This document shows, piece by piece, positions 61,340-64,000 of a stretch of 64,000 bases of DNA; position 1 is the first letter of the stretch; each line of letters begins with the position of its first letter. The DNA lies in NCBI RefSeq assembly GCF_002798405.1, contig NZ_PGGV01000003.1, positions 1 through 64,000 on the forward strand. Reading direction: 5' to 3'. This DNA comes from Glycomyces xiaoerkulensis. Lineage in GTDB: Bacteria > Actinomycetota > Actinomycetes > Mycobacteriales > Micromonosporaceae. The notes beneath the pieces were generated by a model. It did not search any database, was not told where the DNA came from, and saw only the letters and a program-made list of their open reading frames with translations. The translations under genes and the position numbers were made by a program.

Positions 61340-61804
61340 TCAGTTCATCCTGATTATTAGATTGAATCGACTTGGCTGGCACAACGCAGCAGCTGCCCCC
61401 GTTTTCTCGTGGCGTGCGGTGGTCCCGGGCTGGGGTGTCGCGCCGGTGATGCCGGGCGGTGTCGCCGGCCTGATAGCGAGTGCGGTTCTTTCTCTCTGTG
61501 GCGAGCTTGCGGGGCAGGGCAAGATAAGACAGCGAGCGGGGCGATAGCGCCGATCCGCGTCCAGCATAGGGCGATTACTTCGGCCTCCAGGGTCAGTCTC
61601 GGCCGCGAGGTGGAGGGTGCATCTGCAGGCGTGGTGGCTGAGCAGTGTGGAGACCGCGTAGCGACAGTGGCGCATCGCGGTGACCTCGGTGTCGGCGAGG
61701 TGATCCTGGGGCGCAGGTTCAAGAGCCGCAGCCAGGTGTCGAGGTCGGCGGTGAAGTTCACCGCCAGCTCGCAATTGGCAATCGACCGGCGATACCCGCC
61801 CCAC
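61340..61804 (-). pseudogene. Remnant of an IS1380-like transposase C-terminus, frameshifted
   Basis: Across two frames the translation reads like the end of IS1380-type transposases: CELAVNFTADLDTWLRLL, then LADTEVTAMRHCRYAVSTLL, CRCTLHLAAETDP and EVIALCWTRIGAIAPL. These match the order of the usual (A)LDLxAWxxLL, LAxAEPxxLRYRLL, TLRLAATWPW and TAFxRLRAL blocks. At least two frameshifts break it, and the N-terminal catalytic part is missing. Confidence 0.5.
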
Positions 61805-61845
61805 AGGGGCGTCTGTACTGATTGTGATAATTCAATATAACTGAT

Positions 61846-61872
61846 CTGATTCCGACCGTTTATCGGATTCAG
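61846..61872. promoter_or_regulatory. Inverted repeat upstream of the STAND NTPase gene
   Basis: CTGATTCCGA (61846-61855) and TCGGATTCAG (61863-61872) are complementary at nine of ten positions around a 7-nt spacer, in an AT-richer patch 175 bp before the start codon. A dyad operator or hairpin is possible. The remaining 61873-62046 shows no other gene. Confidence 0.45.
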
Positions 61873-62046
61873 AGCCTCCTCCGCTGTCGGTGGTTCTAGG
61901 TAACATCAGGATGGTTGGCGGTCCGATCTGGCGGTCGCGTGTGATTCATCCCCGTGCGAGGTGGACTGAGCAGGCTGACTCCTGAGATTGGGAGTTGATT
62001 GCTGCGAGGACCAGGGGTAATTCGGCGCGTTCGTTGAGGAGTGTGT

Positions 62047-64000
62047 ATGAGTCTTCGAGCTACCCACCGGGGGTATGCATACCAGGACCTTGTAACCGGT
62101 ATCGCGCTCGTCGACCTCATGCTCGGTACGGCGTCCACCGTTACCGTCGACACAAAGGGCTTCGATGATGACCGCTTCGACGACCTCACGATCCTCTCCC
62201 GCACTGGTAGGCGCACACGGCTGCAGGTAAAACACACCGCCGATGACCGCGAACTGACGAAGGCCACGTTCTCAGGAGACCGTCGCAGCCTGCGGCTCGA
62301 TCGAGTCTTCACCTCAGCGCTCAAGGACCTCGCTGACCATCCCCAAACTACTTACAGAATCGTCGTTCGAGACGGGCGCCCAGACGGCGACCTTGCGAAG
62401 GTGCTCCGCCCTATCACAGACGCAAAGGATCCGGGCGACCCCTTCCCTGGCTTTACTACGACCAGATACAGGTTCGACCCGCAACACCTTCGCGAGAGCA
62501 CCCCATGGTGCAGGCTCGTCGCCGACCTGTCAAACGCTGAGCTTCGTACCGTATGCTCGCATCTCACCGTCGACACTGCAGCTCCCGACTCCAGTCAGGA
62601 GCTCTATGCTGCAGGGCCAGCAGAACTAGTGCTGCTGCGCCGAGCTACAGAGGAACTTGGTGCGGGCCGACCGCCGAATACCCACAGATCGCCCGAAGAC
62701 GTTGCTCAGGCTCTCATCATCGCCGCGACCGCCTCACGCTCACGCGACGGCAACGTTACAAAAGAAGTCCTGGCGCCTCGACTTGGACTTGATACGGACT
62801 TCGGAGCAGTTCGAGAAGGGCACCCCGTAGAACCAGCCGTCGCCATCGAACGACCAGACGCCATCATGGCCATCGGAGAGGCTATAAGCCAGGCCGCCAC
62901 CACAGGAGGACGCGTCGTCATCGCAGGTGGGCCCGGAGTCGGCAAGTCCTGGCTCTGCGAACAGTTGGCCGATGCCTACCGCTCCCGCGACTGGATCGTC
63001 GCTCGTCACCACTGCTGGCTCGGTGCGTCCGACACTGACCGCGACGCACGGGTCCTATCCGAGGTCGTTCTCGGCAGCCTTCTCCATCAGCTCGAAGAAA
63101 CGGTCCCCCAAGCGACCATAGACCTCAGGCCAAGGTATGCGGCAACCATCCAGTCGCTGGCCACAGCGTTGAAAGTCTGCCGCAACGAACAACCGGACCG
63201 CAACGTGCTCTTGATCGTCGATGGCCTCGACCACGTTGACCGAGTCAAGGGCCGGCAAATGTCGGGAATTATCCCCCGACATGACCCATCACGCCTACTT
63301 ATTGATCAACTTGCAGCCATCGCCCTGCCGGCAGGTGTCTGCATGCTGATCGCGAGCCAGCCTGGGGAGCACCTGGATCACGCCCACCCAGTAACCGGGC
63401 AACCCCTGCCCGTCTCACCCATGTCCTGGGAAGAGATCCACGCGCTCGCCGGAAAGCACCGGCTGTTCGACGGCTTCGAAACTGAAGGGCGACCCGCTGA
63501 CTCCGACATCCGAGACGACATCGTCAAGCTGTTGTTCGACCGCTCAGCGGGTAACCCGCTCTACGCCACCTATCTCTGCCGCGACGCGACCCGCATCTCA
63601 TCGCTCGACGACACGTCAGGGCAACCTTGGACGAGTGTCGAGATCATCGACCGCCTCCGACAGATACCGGATACCGCCACCGACCTCGACGCCTACTACG
63701 CGCACCTCGTCGCCGGGATGACCGAGACACAGCAGCTCGCAGTTGGCGTCCTGGCAGTCTGCGACTTCGCCCTGACTATAGAAGAGCTTGGCCAAGTCGT
63801 ACCCCCAGTGCAGCCCTTCCTTGCCAAAGCGCTCGCAACGCTTGGGCCAGTCCTGCACTCACAACCCGGACTCGGTGGTCTGAAGGTCCACCATGAAAGC
63901 TTCAGCCGCTACGTGCTCCGCGATCACACCAAAGAGTGGATCACATCAATCCGCAGCAGCGCCACAGAGTGGCTCTCCGCACGCGGCTTCTTCACCGACT
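62047..64000 (+). CDS. STAND/NACHT-type NTPase with N-terminal PD-(D/E)xK nuclease-like domain (partial)
   Basis: 651 residues are visible and the frame runs off the window. Residues 1-75 contain YQDLVTGIALVDLML, FDDDRFDDLTIL (Asp45/46) and LQVKH (Gln60-Lys62), the D...QxK pattern of Cap4/DUF4297-type dsDNA endonucleases. A linker to about 270 is helical. The NTPase shows Walker A GGPGVGKS at 294-301, Walker B NVLLIVDGLDHVD at 386-398, a MLIASQP sensor strand near 427 and the GNPLYATYL motif of STAND proteins near 505. Such architecture is typical of Avs-like antiviral sensors whose C-terminal repeats recognise phage proteins; that part lies beyond the window. GAGGAG precedes the ATG. Confidence 0.8.
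   Translation, partial: MSLRATHRGYAYQDLVTGIALVDLMLGTASTVTVDTKGFDDDRFDDLTILSRTGRRTRLQVKHTADDRELTKATFSGDRRSLRLDRVFTSALKDLADHPQTTYRIVVRDGRPDGDLAKVLRPITDAKDPGDPFPGFTTTRYRFDPQHLRESTPWCRLVADLSNAELRTVCSHLTVDTAAPDSSQELYAAGPAELVLLRRATEELGAGRPPNTHRSPEDVAQALIIAATASRSRDGNVTKEVLAPRLGLDTDFGAVREGHPVEPAVAIERPDAIMAIGEAISQAATTGGRVVIAGGPGVGKSWLCEQLADAYRSRDWIVARHHCWLGASDTDRDARVLSEVVLGSLLHQLEETVPQATIDLRPRYAATIQSLATALKVCRNEQPDRNVLLIVDGLDHVDRVKGRQMSGIIPRHDPSRLLIDQLAAIALPAGVCMLIASQPGEHLDHAHPVTGQPLPVSPMSWEEIHALAGKHRLFDGFETEGRPADSDIRDDIVKLLFDRSAGNPLYATYLCRDATRISSLDDTSGQPWTSVEIIDRLRQIPDTATDLDAYYAHLVAGMTETQQLAVGVLAVCDFALTIEELGQVVPPVQPFLAKALATLGPVLHSQPGLGGLKVHHESFSRYVLRDHTKEWITSIRSSATEWLSARGFFTD

Noticed and set aside
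61409..61840. A 143-codon plus-strand frame in the gap before the STAND gene
   Set aside because: It is opposite the IS1380-like remnant, has no ribosome site and ends in an AT-rich leader.

Overview
The window is a high-GC chromosomal segment from an actinomycete. Evidence for this: frequent GTG and TTG starts, an ANTAR-type PdtaR regulator, SteA/SteB, TlyA, and a gene order that follows the classical actinobacterial backbone (pdtaR-polA-rpsA-coaE-uvrB; tyrS; tlyA-nadK-recN-steA-steB; pyrG-nudix; parA-scpA-scpB-rluB-cmk-der, comparable with the Rv1626-Rv1713 stretch of Mycobacterium tuberculosis and with Streptomyces). The genus cannot be fixed from sequence alone. A non-mycobacterial filamentous actinomycete is likely, and a Glycomyces/Stackebrandtia-like lineage is only a guess.

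Layout. (1) 1-5108 is the end of an integrated island: an IS701-family insertion sequence, an uncharacterised protein, a TSPPY-type methyltransferase, a 52-residue acidic protein and a large serine recombinase. The recombinase ORF runs antisense into the terminator and 3' half of a chromosomal tRNA with a CAA anticodon (5068-5141). (2) 5337-20134 is housekeeping: pdtaR, polA, rpsA, coaE, uvrB, a TerC transporter behind a yybP-ykoY (Mn2+) riboswitch, an apparently catalytically dead NlpC/P60 protein, and bioB. (3) 19106-25519 is a LacI-controlled carbohydrate cluster (GH3 glycosidase, Gfo/Idh/MocA dehydrogenase, PmoA/DUF6807 protein, cupin) without a transporter. (4) 25590-47885 holds an RNB exoribonuclease fused to two dsRNA-binding domains, placed behind a 20-bp RNA hairpin, then tyrS, a HAD hydrolase, two tandem SCP2 proteins, tlyA-nadK-recN, and the steA-steB / MraY-like / murJ / glycosyltransferase envelope cluster, pyrG, a Nudix hydrolase and ald. 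(5) 47886-49260 is insertion-sequence debris: an IS110 left end that retains what looks like a complete bridge RNA, a truncated IS110 transposase, and a truncated TnpB. (6) 49446-55397 is parA-scpA-scpB-rluB-YccF-cmk-der. (7) From tRNA-Pro(GGG) at 55486 to the window end is a second island: tyrosine integrase, a degenerate tRNA 3'-end duplication, an uncharacterised 472-residue protein, an AbiE toxin-antitoxin pair, an IS1380-like remnant, and a STAND/NACHT-type NTPase with an apparent N-terminal PD-(D/E)xK (Cap4/DUF4297-like) nuclease that runs off the window. This second island reads as a defence island.

How the genes work together: core genes cover DNA replication and repair (polA, uvrB, recN), chromosome segregation (parA, scpA, scpB), translation (rpsA, tyrS, tlyA, rluB, der), nucleotide and cofactor supply (pyrG, cmk, nadK, coaE, bioB) and envelope synthesis or division (steA, steB, murJ, MraY-like). 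Both flanking islands sit at tRNA genes. Several core genes share a TANNNT-(6-7 nt)-GTG arrangement typical of leaderless actinobacterial transcripts. The most interesting signals are the orphan bridge RNA, the truncated STAND nuclease, and the dsRNA-binding RNase with a long hairpin over its ribosome-binding site.
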